This document shows, piece after piece, positions 1 to 9,100 of a stretch of 64,000 bases of DNA. Every line of letters starts with the position of its first letter. Position 1 is the stretch's first letter. The position numbers and the translations under genes are program-made. The notes beneath the pieces are model-generated. The model saw nothing but the letters and a program-made list of their open reading frames with translations. It made no database searches and had not been told where the DNA came from. Source of the DNA: WVWN01 sp964563535 (lineage in GTDB: Bacteria > RBG-13-66-14 > B26-G2 > WVWN01); contig CAZLXP010000001.1 in NCBI GenBank assembly GCA_964563535.1, positions 1 to 64,000 on the forward strand. The letters run 5' to 3'.

Positions 1-1208
1 GCTAAGGGTGGCGACTCAGGCCGCCGGTAGGGCTCTAAAACTAGTCCCTTAAAAAGATCGCCGAAACTGCTCGTAGACGATAAGTCGGTAGTTTTTTTTA
101 TCAATTCGAAATAGGGGGCGGCTTGCGTAACTGCAACCGTGGCCAAGACTAACACTCCTGTCGCCAAAGGTTTTCCCGTAACGGAAATTAAACGGTACGT
201 TAAAAACGCTGCAATCGGTACGAACGGGATTACTAACCGGCCGAAAGGAAACGCATTCATGTCATCACCCCCTACGGCTACTACGAATAAGAAGTAAGCA
301 CCTAAAACTACAAAAGGAAACGCCACCGTTTTTTTAACCGCGGGCGTTAATTTGCGGTCCAACCCTAGTGCCAAAATAAACGAAGTTACGATTAAAATGG
401 CGAAATTGGTGGAAAACGGCGTGGATAAATATTTTAAGCCGTAAAATACGTTTTTCAGTATTTTGGGATTCGCGTACTTCGCCCTTACAGAATTAGGCAA
501 CAACGAGCCGAAATACGCTAGTTTCCAATTGAAGTAAACCACCAATGGTATCGCTAAAACCGCGATGAACAGCGCCGTCCGTTTGTAATCTTTTCCGGTG
601 CGATCGAAATAAAAAAGTGTCGTAGCAATTACAAAGCTTACCAACAGACCCTCGGGCCTCGTCAAACACGCCCCGAGTGCGAATAACCCGCCGAAACCGG
701 CCCATTTGAAATTACCATTCACTACCGACCGATAAGCCAACAAGGTAGCGCCCGTTACCCAAAATGAAAAAAACACGGTCTCCATACCCGACTGCGCATA
801 AAAAGCTAACCCCGCGTTAACGACGACGACGGCAGCCGCCATAAGGGGCAAAAAAACGTTATCTCCCTTAGGGAAAAACAACGGCAGAGTAACTACCGTA
901 AGAAACATAAATAAAACGCTAGCCAACTTCGATATTTCCAGAGGGTGTAATCCCATTCTTACGAAGGGTACGTGGATCATTAACCATAAGAAATTCGAAT
1001 AACCCTCTACCGGCGCCTCGCCCTTATTCCAAACCAAACCGTTTCCACCCGATAAATGCTCGGCGTACCTATACGTTATAAACGCATCGTCGACCCCTTC
1101 GTATTGTTTGAAAAACCACCCCTGCAATACAACAAGGACGCCGAGCGCCGCTAATAAAAACCAAAACCGACCGCGCCCCGTACCTTTAAAACGTTCCGTC
1201 ACCGGCAT
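1..1208 (-). CDS. GT-C family integral membrane glycosyltransferase (AftB-like), 3' end beyond window
   Basis: Reading the minus strand from an ATG at 1208 gives an open frame to the window edge (about 402 codons, C-terminus missing). A good ribosome site (GGAGAAGGAAT) precedes the ATG. The N-terminus has one membrane segment, then DDAFITYRYAEHLSGG and EGYSNFLW, the pattern typical of arabinofuranosyl/mannosyl GT-C transferases; the paired Asp in the first periplasmic loop is the usual catalytic site. More hydrophobic segments follow, and a late GGDDMNAFPFGR motif resembles the GGDH motif of this family. It would move a sugar from a polyprenyl-phosphate donor to an envelope glycan outside the inner membrane. 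It is the last visible gene of the polysaccharide locus. The acceptor cannot be predicted. Confidence 0.8.
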   Translation of the reverse strand, partial: MPVTERFKGTGRGRFWFLLAALGVLVVLQGWFFKQYEGVDDAFITYRYAEHLSGGNGLVWNKGEAPVEGYSNFLWLMIHVPFVRMGLHPLEISKLASVLFMFLTVVTLPLFFPKGDNVFLPLMAAAVVVVNAGLAFYAQSGMETVFFSFWVTGATLLAYRSVVNGNFKWAGFGGLFALGACLTRPEGLLVSFVIATTLFYFDRTGKDYKRTALFIAVLAIPLVVYFNWKLAYFGSLLPNSVRAKYANPKILKNVFYGLKYLSTPFSTNFAILIVTSFILALGLDRKLTPAVKKTVAFPFVVLGAYFLFVVAVGGDDMNAFPFGRLVIPFVPIAAFLTYRLISVTGKPLATGVLVLATVAVTQAAPYFELIKKTTDLSSTSSFGDLFKGLVLEPYRRPESPPL

Positions 1209-1225
1209 ATTCCTTCTCCGTAATC

Positions 1226-1522
1226 CTACGTACACGAACTGGTGAACCGTTGGCCCCTCTCAGCTCGCGCCGCGCCGCTCCTGCCCTTTAAGAACGCGGC
1301 CGTAACCGCGGCCAAACCCGCGGCCAAGGCGAGGAAGATAAAACCGGCGGCTACATTTTGGGCGTAGTACGCCGGTATCTGCGACAACGCCCCCCCCTGC
1401 GGCAGCCCGCGCGCGACCATCCTGAACAACGTGGCCAATATCGGAAACCAGGCGAAGGCGCGTGCAGTCGCGACGACCCCGAGCGTTCCCGCCTCTATTA
1501 CAAACTGCCGATATTGACCTTT
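1226..1522 (-). pseudogene. Short hydrophobic remnant, perhaps the C-terminus of an O-antigen ligase/polymerase
   Basis: Between the tyrosine-kinase gene and the GT-C gene one minus frame is open for 99 codons and reads protein-like (QYRQFVIEAGTLG, then two hydrophobic stretches). No convincing start is present: the frame opens after a TGA at 1523-1525 and the first possible start is a TTG near 1437. The QFVIEAGTLG stretch resembles the tail of Wzy/O-antigen ligase proteins. A GTG at about 1527 with a plausible ribosome site lies in a different frame, so a frameshifted or truncated gene is likely. It may also be a real small two-helix membrane protein starting at the TTG. Confidence 0.35.
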
Positions 1523-1584
1523 TCACTTTTAACCTCGGTCCTATTTCCGCGAATCCGATTGCAGCTAGTGCCCGGGGCAACCGT

Positions 1585-3783
1585 TCAATCACCAGCCGGC
1601 GTATCGGGTTTCTCGACGCGGCCGTACCCGTAACGGTAATAATAACCGCCATACCCGTATCCGTAACCGTACGTCTCGCCCAACTCGGCGCAGTTCAGGA
1701 CTACGCCTAAGATCTCGCCTCCTACCTGTTTGAGGGTGCGCACGGCGGAGTCGAGCTCCTGATAGCCAACTACGCCGGCGCGTATCACCAGCAAGAACTT
1801 CTTTATCGTACGGGCCACGAGCGCGACATCGGCCACCGGGAAAACCGGCGGTACGTCGATTATCGTGACCCCGAACCCCTGGCGCGCCGCCGTGGCTAAC
1901 GTCTCGAAACGGTACGAGGCAAGGAGGGCCGGCGGCGCCGATGGGTTGGTGCCGGCGGTCACGATCGCGAGCCCTTCTACCTCGGACCAGTTTACGACGC
2001 CGTCCCACGATTCCTCTCCCCGTAGGAAATTCGCCACCCCCGAACCGCCGGTCAACCCCGCGAACTTAGCTATGGTCGAATGGTCGAGGTCGGCGTCGAT
2101 GAGCACCGTCCGCGTACCGAGCTGGGCGAAGTTGACCGCGAGGTTAAAAGCGACCGTCGACTTACCCTCCTGGGCGCGCGAACTCGTAACGCCGAGCACG
2201 ACGCCCTCGCCGGCCCCGTCGTTGGCGAACAAATGGGCGAGTTGGGCGTAAAGTCGGCGGAAGGCTTCGGCCGGGGGAGATTTCGGCGCCTCCACGACGA
2301 TCCGCGCCGGTTGAATCGCTGGGCGCGTTTTTCCGGTTTTGGGCGAGGGATATTGATATCTCGAGCCGCGGCCGACACGGGGTATAATACCGAGCACGGC
2401 TGCACCCACGACCTGTTGCGCGGCCGCCGGGGACTTCACCGTGCGGTCGAAATACTCCACTATCGCGACCGCCGCCACCCCGAGCAATAAACCGGATAAT
2501 ATCCCCAATAACAAACTCTGTTTGCGGCGCGGGGCGAACGGCTTGTCCGGTGCCACGGCCCAGCTGAAAACCCGCGCCGTTCCAACTTCCGAGGCCTCCG
2601 CTATCCGCGCTTCCTCGCGCTTCTCCAGAAGCAGCATGTAAATGCTTTCGTCGGCGTCTTTTTCGCGAACCAGCCGGGCGAGGGTGGATTCTTTTTCCGG
2701 GAGCGCGGCGAGGTGAGTTTCGGTAAAGGCGACGGTATCCGCCAGTTCCCGTTCGCGCGTCCGGAGCGCCGCCGCCTCAGCCCGCGCGGCGTCGAGCTCT
2801 TGGACGAGCTGTTCCATTTTGGCGAAGAGGTTAACGTTGTGCTCTTCACCTGCAATTCCCGCCGCGGCCTCGCCCAGCTTTTGTTTAGCCAGGTCGATCT
2901 CGGCCGCCAACGCCACCAATTCCCGGTGACCGGGATCGTACCCTTTAAGGATCAAGTTCGCGTAGCGGTACTCCAAGGTGATTAATTTTTCCTGGAGCTG
3001 GCGAGCTACGGGCGACGAAACCGCTGCCGCCTCCGCCAAAAGCCGCTCCTCCGTCGCGCGTAACTCACGCTCGTAATACGTACGCGTGCTTTCCGCCACC
3101 GCCAAATCGACCCTGGTCTTCTCGAGTTCGCCGACGAACCCGGCCTCAGATTTTATCAATTCCGTGGTCTCGGCCTCTAAAGAAGCGACGCCGGCCGCCC
3201 GCTTATAATCTTCCAACTTCTGTTCACTCGTTTTAAGCCGCCGCTCGTACGAAACTAGCTGTCCCTCGACGAACTCTTTCTCGCGCGCGGCGCTCTTCCG
3301 TTTATCGCGAAGGTGGGCGTCGATGTAGGCGTCCGCCACCAAGTTGGCTAACGCCGCGGCCCGCTCGCCGCTCCCGGCCTCGGTCGTAATCTCGATAATA
3401 TCGGTATCCTGAAGCGCCTTCACCTTTAGCGCGGCCTTGATCTCGTCGGCGCCCGGCGGGTGGGGGGGGTAAAGTCGCCTCCCGGCGGTCACGGCTTTCG
3501 CGACGACCTCGTGGCTTTCCATCATCTCGAGTTGGTTTTTGAGTTCGTTGGACCTGGGTATAAACGCCGGTCCGAACTCCAAGGCGCTTTCGTCTCTACC
3601 GATGATAACGCGGGCGGTAGCCTCGTATCGGTCCGGCGCTTTGAGAACGTATATCGCGGTAGCTATTACGGGAACCGCCGCCGCCGTGGCGAAAGGCCAC
3701 CACCGCCGCTTCAAGATCCGAGCAAGCGCCGCTAATTCCCGAAGGACCGGCTCGAATGACCAAAGAGTACGTTGCTCCCACAT
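1585..3783 (-). CDS. Polysaccharide chain-length determinant fused to BY-kinase (Wzc/CpsD-like)
   Basis: The start is set at the ATG at 3783 (MWEQRTLW), which has GGGGAGAAAAT upstream and lies 5 nt after the previous stop; an upstream in-frame start would overlap the SLBB gene. The product has about 732 residues. A membrane segment near residue 30, a long coiled-coil Wzz/GNVR region and a second membrane segment precede a cytoplasmic P-loop kinase. Walker A reads SSRAQEGKST, Walker A' VLIDADL and Walker B VTIIDVP. The tail is a Tyr cluster (YGYGYGYGGYYYRYGYG), the usual autophosphorylation site of bacterial tyrosine kinases. It controls length and export of the polysaccharide made by the surrounding glycosyltransferases. 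The unusually regular Gly-Tyr alternation is the only odd feature. Confidence 0.92.
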   Translation of the reverse strand: MWEQRTLWSFEPVLRELAALARILKRRWWPFATAAAVPVIATAIYVLKAPDRYEATARVIIGRDESALEFGPAFIPRSNELKNQLEMMESHEVVAKAVTAGRRLYPPHPPGADEIKAALKVKALQDTDIIEITTEAGSGERAAALANLVADAYIDAHLRDKRKSAAREKEFVEGQLVSYERRLKTSEQKLEDYKRAAGVASLEAETTELIKSEAGFVGELEKTRVDLAVAESTRTYYERELRATEERLLAEAAAVSSPVARQLQEKLITLEYRYANLILKGYDPGHRELVALAAEIDLAKQKLGEAAAGIAGEEHNVNLFAKMEQLVQELDAARAEAAALRTRERELADTVAFTETHLAALPEKESTLARLVREKDADESIYMLLLEKREEARIAEASEVGTARVFSWAVAPDKPFAPRRKQSLLLGILSGLLLGVAAVAIVEYFDRTVKSPAAAQQVVGAAVLGIIPRVGRGSRYQYPSPKTGKTRPAIQPARIVVEAPKSPPAEAFRRLYAQLAHLFANDGAGEGVVLGVTSSRAQEGKSTVAFNLAVNFAQLGTRTVLIDADLDHSTIAKFAGLTGGSGVANFLRGEESWDGVVNWSEVEGLAIVTAGTNPSAPPALLASYRFETLATAARQGFGVTIIDVPPVFPVADVALVARTIKKFLLVIRAGVVGYQELDSAVRTLKQVGGEILGVVLNCAELGETYGYGYGYGGYYYRYGYGRVEKPDTPAGD

Positions 3784-3788
3784 AAGCT

Positions 3789-4301
3789 TTATTTTCTCCC
3801 CGCGACCTCTATATAAAGGAGTACCGTACCCGCGATAACGGCTAGTTCCGAAACCAGCGTGACGAACTCCCGCCAAGCGTATTTCGTGTTTTTTCGAACG
3901 TATACCGTATCCCCGGGTTTTAAAACCGGCACGGCCCCGACATCGCCCGAATCAAGATAGTGCCCGATGTCGATCGCCTCCGCCCCGCTGTCCGGCCGGG
4001 TAAGTTCCATATTCGTAAGGTTCGCGAACTCCGTCGGCCCGCCTGCGTACGATATCAGACGTACGACGTCGGCCCCGTCGGGTACATTGTAGTAACCGGG
4101 ATTCTTCACCTCTCCCCAGATGCTCACCGGCACCAACAATTCCTCGTCGAGGGGCTGAGTCGTCCCGTACGGTGCCCGGTAGCCGATCGCCGCGTCCCCG
4201 CCGCCCCATGCGTACCACCCGTCACCGTGGGCGGCGGCTACCCACAACGTCGAAGCTATGGCGAGCGCGCACGACTTCCTAAGCGCTGGGTTACGCTTCA
4301 A
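3789..4301 (-). CDS. SLBB-domain polysaccharide export protein (Wza-like, short)
   Basis: The best start is TTG at 4301, preceded by AAAGGAG; an upstream ATG at 4475 would run into the LysM gene. This gives about 170 residues: a signal peptide (ALAIASTLWVAAAHG), an SLBB/soluble ligand-binding beta-grasp region (VSIWGEVKNPGYYNVPDGADVVRLISYAGG), a KPGDTVYVRKN loop and a C-terminal membrane helix (VSELAVIAGTVLLYIEVAG). The canonical Poly_export (PES) domain of full-size Wza (about 380 residues) is missing, so this is a minimal export component. The kinase/chain-length gene starts 5 nt downstream, implying translational coupling and a joint envelope-spanning complex. Confidence 0.82.
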   Translation of the reverse strand: MKRNPALRKSCALAIASTLWVAAAHGDGWYAWGGGDAAIGYRAPYGTTQPLDEELLVPVSIWGEVKNPGYYNVPDGADVVRLISYAGGPTEFANLTNMELTRPDSGAEAIDIGHYLDSGDVGAVPVLKPGDTVYVRKNTKYAWREFVTLVSELAVIAGTVLLYIEVAGRK

Positions 4302-4356
4302 CTCGCTCCTTTCACTCCGCGCCGGCAACGAGAACCCGGCGCGAAGCCGTAGTCCC

Positions 4357-4950
4357 CTACCGCGTCGGGACCTGCAGGCGTTGGCCGACGAAGATCCAAT
4401 GAGGATCCTTGATCTGGTAAGCGTTCGCCTCGTATATGACAGGCCAACGGCCCGGGTCGCCGTAATACTGGTCATAACCGGCTATCTTGTAGAGGCATTC
4501 GCCTTTCTTCACGATGTGAATGGTGTGGGGGCCGGTGTACCGGCCGCTCGGGCGAGGCGGCGACTCAACCTCCGGCCGGGACCCTCCACCGGACTCCCCC
4601 CCCGAAGCGGCGACGGCGACCTCACGCCTCGTTTGCCCGCCGGCGACGCCGGCCACGGCCGCGTACGCCTCGGCGTCGGTCGGCGCATACCCTTGGGCCT
4701 CGAGTTCGGCCCGCAGTTCGTCGCGCCGGGCCAACGCCAGCCGGGCTTCCTCGTAAACGGTCCGCGTACGCTCGAGCTCGACTTCAAGGTCCTGCCGCTC
4801 CTCCGCCGTCCGGTCGTATTCCGTCTCTAAATCAAGTACCTCTTTCTTGAGCCGGGCCAGCTCGTCGGTCATATCCGCCCCGGACCTGCCGGTCTTACAC
4901 GCCAAAGGCATCAGCGCCGTTAGAATCCCGATCAACCAAAGCTTTCTCAT
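4357..4950 (-). CDS. LysM-domain lipoprotein with coiled coil
   Basis: The start is ATG at 4950 (MRKLWLIGI), with GGAGGAC at proper spacing; an in-frame ATG four codons upstream lies before the ribosome site. A lipobox-like LMPLAC places the lipidated Cys near residue 18. Residues about 28-75 form a charged coiled coil, followed by a Gly/Ser/Pro linker and a C-terminal LysM-like domain (HIVKKGECLYKIAG ... PVIYEANAYQI ... WIFVGQRLQVP). LysM binds peptidoglycan glycan strands, so the protein probably anchors the export apparatus to the wall. It lies between an outer-membrane protein gene and the SLBB gene, all on one strand. Confidence 0.85.
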   Translation of the reverse strand: MRKLWLIGILTALMPLACKTGRSGADMTDELARLKKEVLDLETEYDRTAEERQDLEVELERTRTVYEEARLALARRDELRAELEAQGYAPTDAEAYAAVAGVAGGQTRREVAVAASGGESGGGSRPEVESPPRPSGRYTGPHTIHIVKKGECLYKIAGYDQYYGDPGRWPVIYEANAYQIKDPHWIFVGQRLQVPTR

Positions 4951-4999
4951 AACGTCCTCCACGGCGGCATCCCCCGCCGCGCTTGCGAGGGGCCTGGCG

Positions 5000-6043
5000 T
5001 TAAATGCCGCCGTCGCCGGTTGTCTTTTCGACGGGGACGCTCTCCTCGGCCGTCTTCAGGCTTTTCTCCAAATCGTCGATTTCGGCATATACCCGGTCCA
5101 AGTTTTCAGGAGATATCCCCTGGCCCTCGTATTCTTCCGAGAGATCGTAAATCCGCTGCCGGATACCCGCGATCATCTCCTCTTCGCCGCCGACCCGCTG
5201 CTTGAGGAAGTCCGCCCGGTCTTCGAGCTCCCTGATATCCCGGCGGACCTCGAGACGTTCCCGCCCGGTGTGGAGCAGCCGCGGGCTGAACTCCAACGTG
5301 AGCGAATAGAACGGATGAAAAGACGGCGAGCCCAGCTGTTCCACTTTCTCGATCCCGGTCCCGACCGTTAACCACGGCAGCGTGTGGCGCACGCCGACGT
5401 TTATATCCCGGCCGTCTTCCTCCACCAGAATCTCAAACGTTCTCCAGACCCGCCGGTTGAACCCCATAAAAACGCCGTGAAAGTGGTAGCTCTTAGGACC
5501 GGCGCCGGCGAACCTCCCGTATCCCCACCCAAGGTGGAACGTGCCGAACGGGTCGACCGTTTTACTCGTAACGACGAACGGCGAAATATTGTCGCGGAAG
5601 TCCATATCGTAAGCCGCGGTATCGCTCGGGAAGCGGTCCCCGGCGTGAGAAATTACGCCGTCCCCGATCGTAAGCTCGTCCATGCCTACCGAGAGCGACG
5701 GCTGGTATCGGTTGTAGTGTTCCTCGTCGATCAACTCGACTTTGAAATGGGCGCCGAGGGCGGGCCGGTTCCATACCGAATAAACCGCCAACCCCACTTC
5801 CGACATGCCGGCGACGCCGAGGTTTAAATTAACGTCCCCGTAATTAGTCACGGCTGGATCGGCGGAAACGGCCAAAACTAAATCGACCTCGTACTGCATA
5901 TGATCGAGGTACTCGCTGGCCGGGATGTCGATCAGACTCGTCGACGAATATCCGCCCACCGCCGGCCCGGCGGCCATAAAGGCCGTGACGGCTAACGCTC
6001 GGAAGCACACGCGCCGGGACCCGTAGTTCGATTTATACTTCAT
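5000..6043 (-). CDS. Secreted outer-membrane beta-barrel-like protein with C-terminal coiled coil
   Basis: The 347-residue product starts at ATG 6043 behind AGGAGGTTTCCT. It has a cationic signal peptide (RRVCFRALAVTAFMAAGPAVGG). Residues about 30-250 alternate polar and aromatic short strands (NYGDVNLNLGVAGMSEVGLAVYSVW, FHLGWGYGRF, FYSLTLEFSP), typical of a small barrel or periplasmic beta protein. Residues about 255-335 are strongly charged and helical (coiled coil). I do not recognise a named family. Its place between the GT4 gene and the LysM lipoprotein suggests an accessory outer-membrane component of polysaccharide export. Confidence 0.7.
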   Translation of the reverse strand: MKYKSNYGSRRVCFRALAVTAFMAAGPAVGGYSSTSLIDIPASEYLDHMQYEVDLVLAVSADPAVTNYGDVNLNLGVAGMSEVGLAVYSVWNRPALGAHFKVELIDEEHYNRYQPSLSVGMDELTIGDGVISHAGDRFPSDTAAYDMDFRDNISPFVVTSKTVDPFGTFHLGWGYGRFAGAGPKSYHFHGVFMGFNRRVWRTFEILVEEDGRDINVGVRHTLPWLTVGTGIEKVEQLGSPSFHPFYSLTLEFSPRLLHTGRERLEVRRDIRELEDRADFLKQRVGGEEEMIAGIRQRIYDLSEEYEGQGISPENLDRVYAEIDDLEKSLKTAEESVPVEKTTGDGGI

Positions 6044-6059
6044 AGGAAACCTCCTGCCA

Positions 6060-7274
6060 TCACTCGCTCAAAGCCGGTTCCACGTCAACCGGCGGGGTGT
6101 CGACCGCCGCGGCCGGGGGCAAGGCCTCGGTTCGTTCCGCCACCGCAGGTAGGTTGCGCCGGTACCTCTCGTAACAACCGGCGACGAAATCCCCGAACCG
6201 CGACTTGAATCGGCTAGTATCGTAACGGACCGCCCGGTTCCGAATGACGCCGGCGTCGAAACACCTGGGGTCGAAGGCCAGGATAGCTTCTCGTAAAGCC
6301 TCCGCCGTCTGAGGGGTGAAGAATCGCCCCGTAATGCCGTCGACGACGGTATCCAAGGCGCCGCCGCGCCGGTAAGCGATAACCGGTTTACCGCAAGCCA
6401 TCGCTTCCACGGGAGCGATCCCGAAATCCTCGTAGGCCGGCATGACGAAAGCCACCGCGTGGCGGTAGTACTCCCTTACCGTATCGTCGTCCGCCTCTGG
6501 AACGAAGGTTACGTTCGGCCCCGCCCTTTTCATCAATTCCTTCCGCTCCGGACCGTCGCCTACGACCACCAGCCGTCGCGGTAAATTCCGAAACGCATCT
6601 ACCGCTATGTCCACCCTCTTATACCCCTTTAATCGGCAGACGACCAAGAAATACGGCTCGTAGAACGGCCGCCCCGGCCAAGAGCCGTCGCCATCCGGCG
6701 AAGGCGTGAAAAAGGCGGTGTCCACGGGAGGCGGGATAACCTCGGCGCGGCGGCCGTAATATTTCCGGATCCGTTCCTGCACTGTGCGCGAGTTGCACGC
6801 CAAAAAGTCCACCCGTTGGGTCGCCACTACGTCCCACATCCGCAAGTACAACATGGCGCACCGCAACACGCCGCGGTAGGCCCACGACATGCCCGCTACC
6901 GTCTTGTGATAATAGTCCCAAGCGAACCGCATCGGCGTATGCAGGTAGGAAACGTGGCACGTCGGCGGGAACGTCAAAACCCCTTTGGCCCACGCGCTGG
7001 AATCACTTACGACGAGGTCATAATCGGATAAGTCCATCTGCTCGATAAACAACGGATACAGAAGAAGGTATTTATCGTACCACCGCCTCGCGAAGGGCAT
7101 CCGTTGCAACCACGACGTCCGGATGTCGCGGCCGTTTACAAGATCTCCAGACAATTCCGCATCCTTGATCAACGTATATATCGGTGCCCGAGGGAACAAC
7201 TCGGTAATAGCCTGGAGCACTTTTTCGGCGCCGCCCCGCTGGTTCAGATAATCGTGAACGACCGCAACTCTCAT
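6060..7274 (-). CDS. GT4-family glycosyltransferase (GT-B fold)
   Basis: This 404-residue protein begins MRVAVVHDYLNQRGGAEKVL, the standard start of GT4 mannosyl/glucosyl transferases, with the Gly-rich acceptor loop RGGAEK. The C-terminal Rossmann domain has VVCRLKGYKRVDIAVDAFR, VVGDGPERKEL and the E-x7-E motif region (AYEDFGIAPVEAMACGKPVIAYRRGG) that binds the nucleotide-sugar donor. It acts on the cytoplasmic face, extending the lipid-linked repeat unit. The region after residue 380 is a Pro/Val-rich tail of no clear role. The gene ends 17 nt before the outer-membrane protein gene, consistent with one operon. Confidence 0.93.
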   Translation of the reverse strand: MRVAVVHDYLNQRGGAEKVLQAITELFPRAPIYTLIKDAELSGDLVNGRDIRTSWLQRMPFARRWYDKYLLLYPLFIEQMDLSDYDLVVSDSSAWAKGVLTFPPTCHVSYLHTPMRFAWDYYHKTVAGMSWAYRGVLRCAMLYLRMWDVVATQRVDFLACNSRTVQERIRKYYGRRAEVIPPPVDTAFFTPSPDGDGSWPGRPFYEPYFLVVCRLKGYKRVDIAVDAFRNLPRRLVVVGDGPERKELMKRAGPNVTFVPEADDDTVREYYRHAVAFVMPAYEDFGIAPVEAMACGKPVIAYRRGGALDTVVDGITGRFFTPQTAEALREAILAFDPRCFDAGVIRNRAVRYDTSRFKSRFGDFVAGCYERYRRNLPAVAERTEALPPAAAVDTPPVDVEPALSE

Positions 7275-7332
7275 ACGCTAACTCCCCTTGACTCGTTCCC
7301 GCGCTCTGCATCCCCGTACCCCTCGCCCCGGA

Positions 7333-7584
7333 TCACGCCGGCTTGCCGCTCACAAGTATAAAAACCACATTCTCCAGCGAGGGCGTCTTAACCACTATCC
7401 CGTACGGATTGACGAAACCCACCTCGAGCGGCCGGGGCGCGGCCAAGGCCGCCGTCGACGTCGCGATCACGAAGTACGGCGCACGCCCGGCCCAACTTCC
7501 CCGGCCGTAATTGCCGGCCGTACCTCCGCTTGGCGACAAGCGGCCTCTATTCCACTCCGATTCCGATTTCCGATCCGCCGCCAC
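7333..7584 (-). CDS. Small hypothetical protein (83 aa)
   Basis: A GTG at 7584 follows a perfect AAGGAGG with a 7-nt spacer, which is the main reason to accept this gene. The product has a Ser/Gly/Arg-rich first third and a hydrophobic beta-like second half (PYFVIATSTAALAAP, VGFVNPYGIVVKTP, ENVVFILVSGKPA). It matches no family known to me. It could be the first gene of the polysaccharide operon or a small secreted factor; no signal peptide is obvious. It lies 58 nt upstream of the GT4 start. Confidence 0.5.
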   Translation of the reverse strand: MAADRKSESEWNRGRLSPSGGTAGNYGRGSWAGRAPYFVIATSTAALAAPRPLEVGFVNPYGIVVKTPSLENVVFILVSGKPA

Positions 7585-7707
7585 GTCGATACCTCCTTCA
7601 ATTGCCGCACCAACTTAAACCCGCCCTATGTCAGAAAACGTCAGCCTGATCGGCAACCTGCGGTAAGTTTTTCGCGCTCGCGGAGGTTAACGCTCCGCCC
7701 ATATAAT

Positions 7708-9099
7708 CTAGGGGTCACCCGAAACCGGGTATCCCACCCCGGCTCCGTCCCGAGCGCCGTAATCTTTAAGCTTCGCCCACAACGTCGTCCGGCTTATACC
7801 CAACAACTTCGCCGCCCTCGACTTATTGCCTTTGGCGATCGCCAAGACGTCTAACGTATGGCGCCGTTCTAGTTCGTGGAGCGACAAGTCGTGCGAACGG
7901 TTCGCTTCCCGGACGCGCCCCCCGCCGTTTAAACCGGGCGGGCCGATAGTTATGGCCGACGGTAGGATCGTTTCTCCTTCCGTCAAAATAACTGCGCGCT
8001 CGATTACTCCCCGCAGCTCGCGGACGTTACCGGGCCACCGGTATCCGCGGAGGATCTCCTCCGCCTCCGCCGTCAAACCTATAACGTTCTTCTTGAACTC
8101 GGCGTTGAAGGTCTCGACGAAGTATTTACTGAGAGCGAAGATATCTTCGGGCCGTTCGCGGAGCGGCGGGACGTAGATCGTGAAGACATCCAGCCGGTAA
8201 TAAAGGTCCTCGCGGAAAAGGGCCTCGCTCACCATCGCGCGTAGGTCTCTGTTCGTAGCGGCGATGATCCGCACGTCTACGGGGATATCTTCGAGCCCGC
8301 CGACGCGGCGTACCGCCTTTTCTTCCACCGCGCGTAAGATCTTGGGCTGCAGCGCAAGCTGCAAGTCGCCGATCTCGTCGAGGAAAAGTGTTCCGCCGTC
8401 GGCGTACTCGAAAAGGCCGCGTTTCTCCTTGTGGGCGTCGGTAAACGCCCCCTTGGTATGGCCGAAAAGTTCTGACTCCAACAAACTCTCCGACAGCGCG
8501 CCGCAGTTCACGGCCACGAATTGTTTCGAGGCTCGTTCGCTCCGGGCGTGAATCTCGCGGGCGATAACTTCTTTCCCGGTACCGGTCTCCCCCACGATCA
8601 GGACCTGGGTATGGGGGGTTCTGCTGAGCCGGTCCACAAGTGCTAACGTCCGCCGCATGCGGGGGCTTTCGGACACGATGTACTTGTACCGCCGCGATTG
8701 GCCGTCCCGCAGGAGCGACAGCTCGCGCCGAAGGAAAAACGCGCGGAGGCCGTTTTCCAACAACCGCAACATATCGTCCGGCTCGAAAGGCTTTTTAACG
8801 TAGTCGTACGCGCCCCGTTTGATCGCTTCGACCGCGGGCCCGATGTCGCCGAAAGCGGTCATCATAATCACGACCGTCGCGGGTTCGCGCACCCTGACCT
8901 CCTTCAGGACGGCCAAGCCGTCGACCCCCGGGAGCTTCAAGTCCAGCAGGACCGCGTCCACCGCCCGCTCTTCGAACAACCGCACCGCCGTCTCGCCGTC
9001 TTCTGCCTCCAGCGCCCCGTACCCCGCCCTCCGTAAATACTTGCTTAGGGACCGCCGCAAGACCGGCTCGTCCTCCACGACCATAACCGTAGCCTTCAT
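7708..9099 (-). CDS. NtrC-family sigma-54-dependent response regulator with GAFTDA variant
   Basis: 463 residues in the classic order: receiver (phosphoacceptor Asp53 in VLLDLKLPG, Lys in VKKPF), AAA+ domain (Walker A GETGTGKE near 170-177, Walker B GGTLFLDEIGD near 235-245, arginine-finger region after 290) and a Fis-type HTH (GNKSRAAKLLGISRTTLWAKLKDYG). The sigma-54 contact loop, normally GAFTGA, reads GAFTDA (about 217-222). In NorR a Gly to Asp change at this Gly is known to relieve negative control, so the loop may still work but be tuned differently. The gene starts 1 nt after the stop of the receiver-PAS-kinase gene, so the two form a two-component pair. A sigma-54 promoter at 17435 is a plausible target. 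Confidence 0.95.
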   Translation of the reverse strand: MKATVMVVEDEPVLRRSLSKYLRRAGYGALEAEDGETAVRLFEERAVDAVLLDLKLPGVDGLAVLKEVRVREPATVVIMMTAFGDIGPAVEAIKRGAYDYVKKPFEPDDMLRLLENGLRAFFLRRELSLLRDGQSRRYKYIVSESPRMRRTLALVDRLSRTPHTQVLIVGETGTGKEVIAREIHARSERASKQFVAVNCGALSESLLESELFGHTKGAFTDAHKEKRGLFEYADGGTLFLDEIGDLQLALQPKILRAVEEKAVRRVGGLEDIPVDVRIIAATNRDLRAMVSEALFREDLYYRLDVFTIYVPPLRERPEDIFALSKYFVETFNAEFKKNVIGLTAEAEEILRGYRWPGNVRELRGVIERAVILTEGETILPSAITIGPPGLNGGGRVREANRSHDLSLHELERRHTLDVLAIAKGNKSRAAKLLGISRTTLWAKLKDYGARDGAGVGYPVSGDP

Positions 9100-9100
9100 A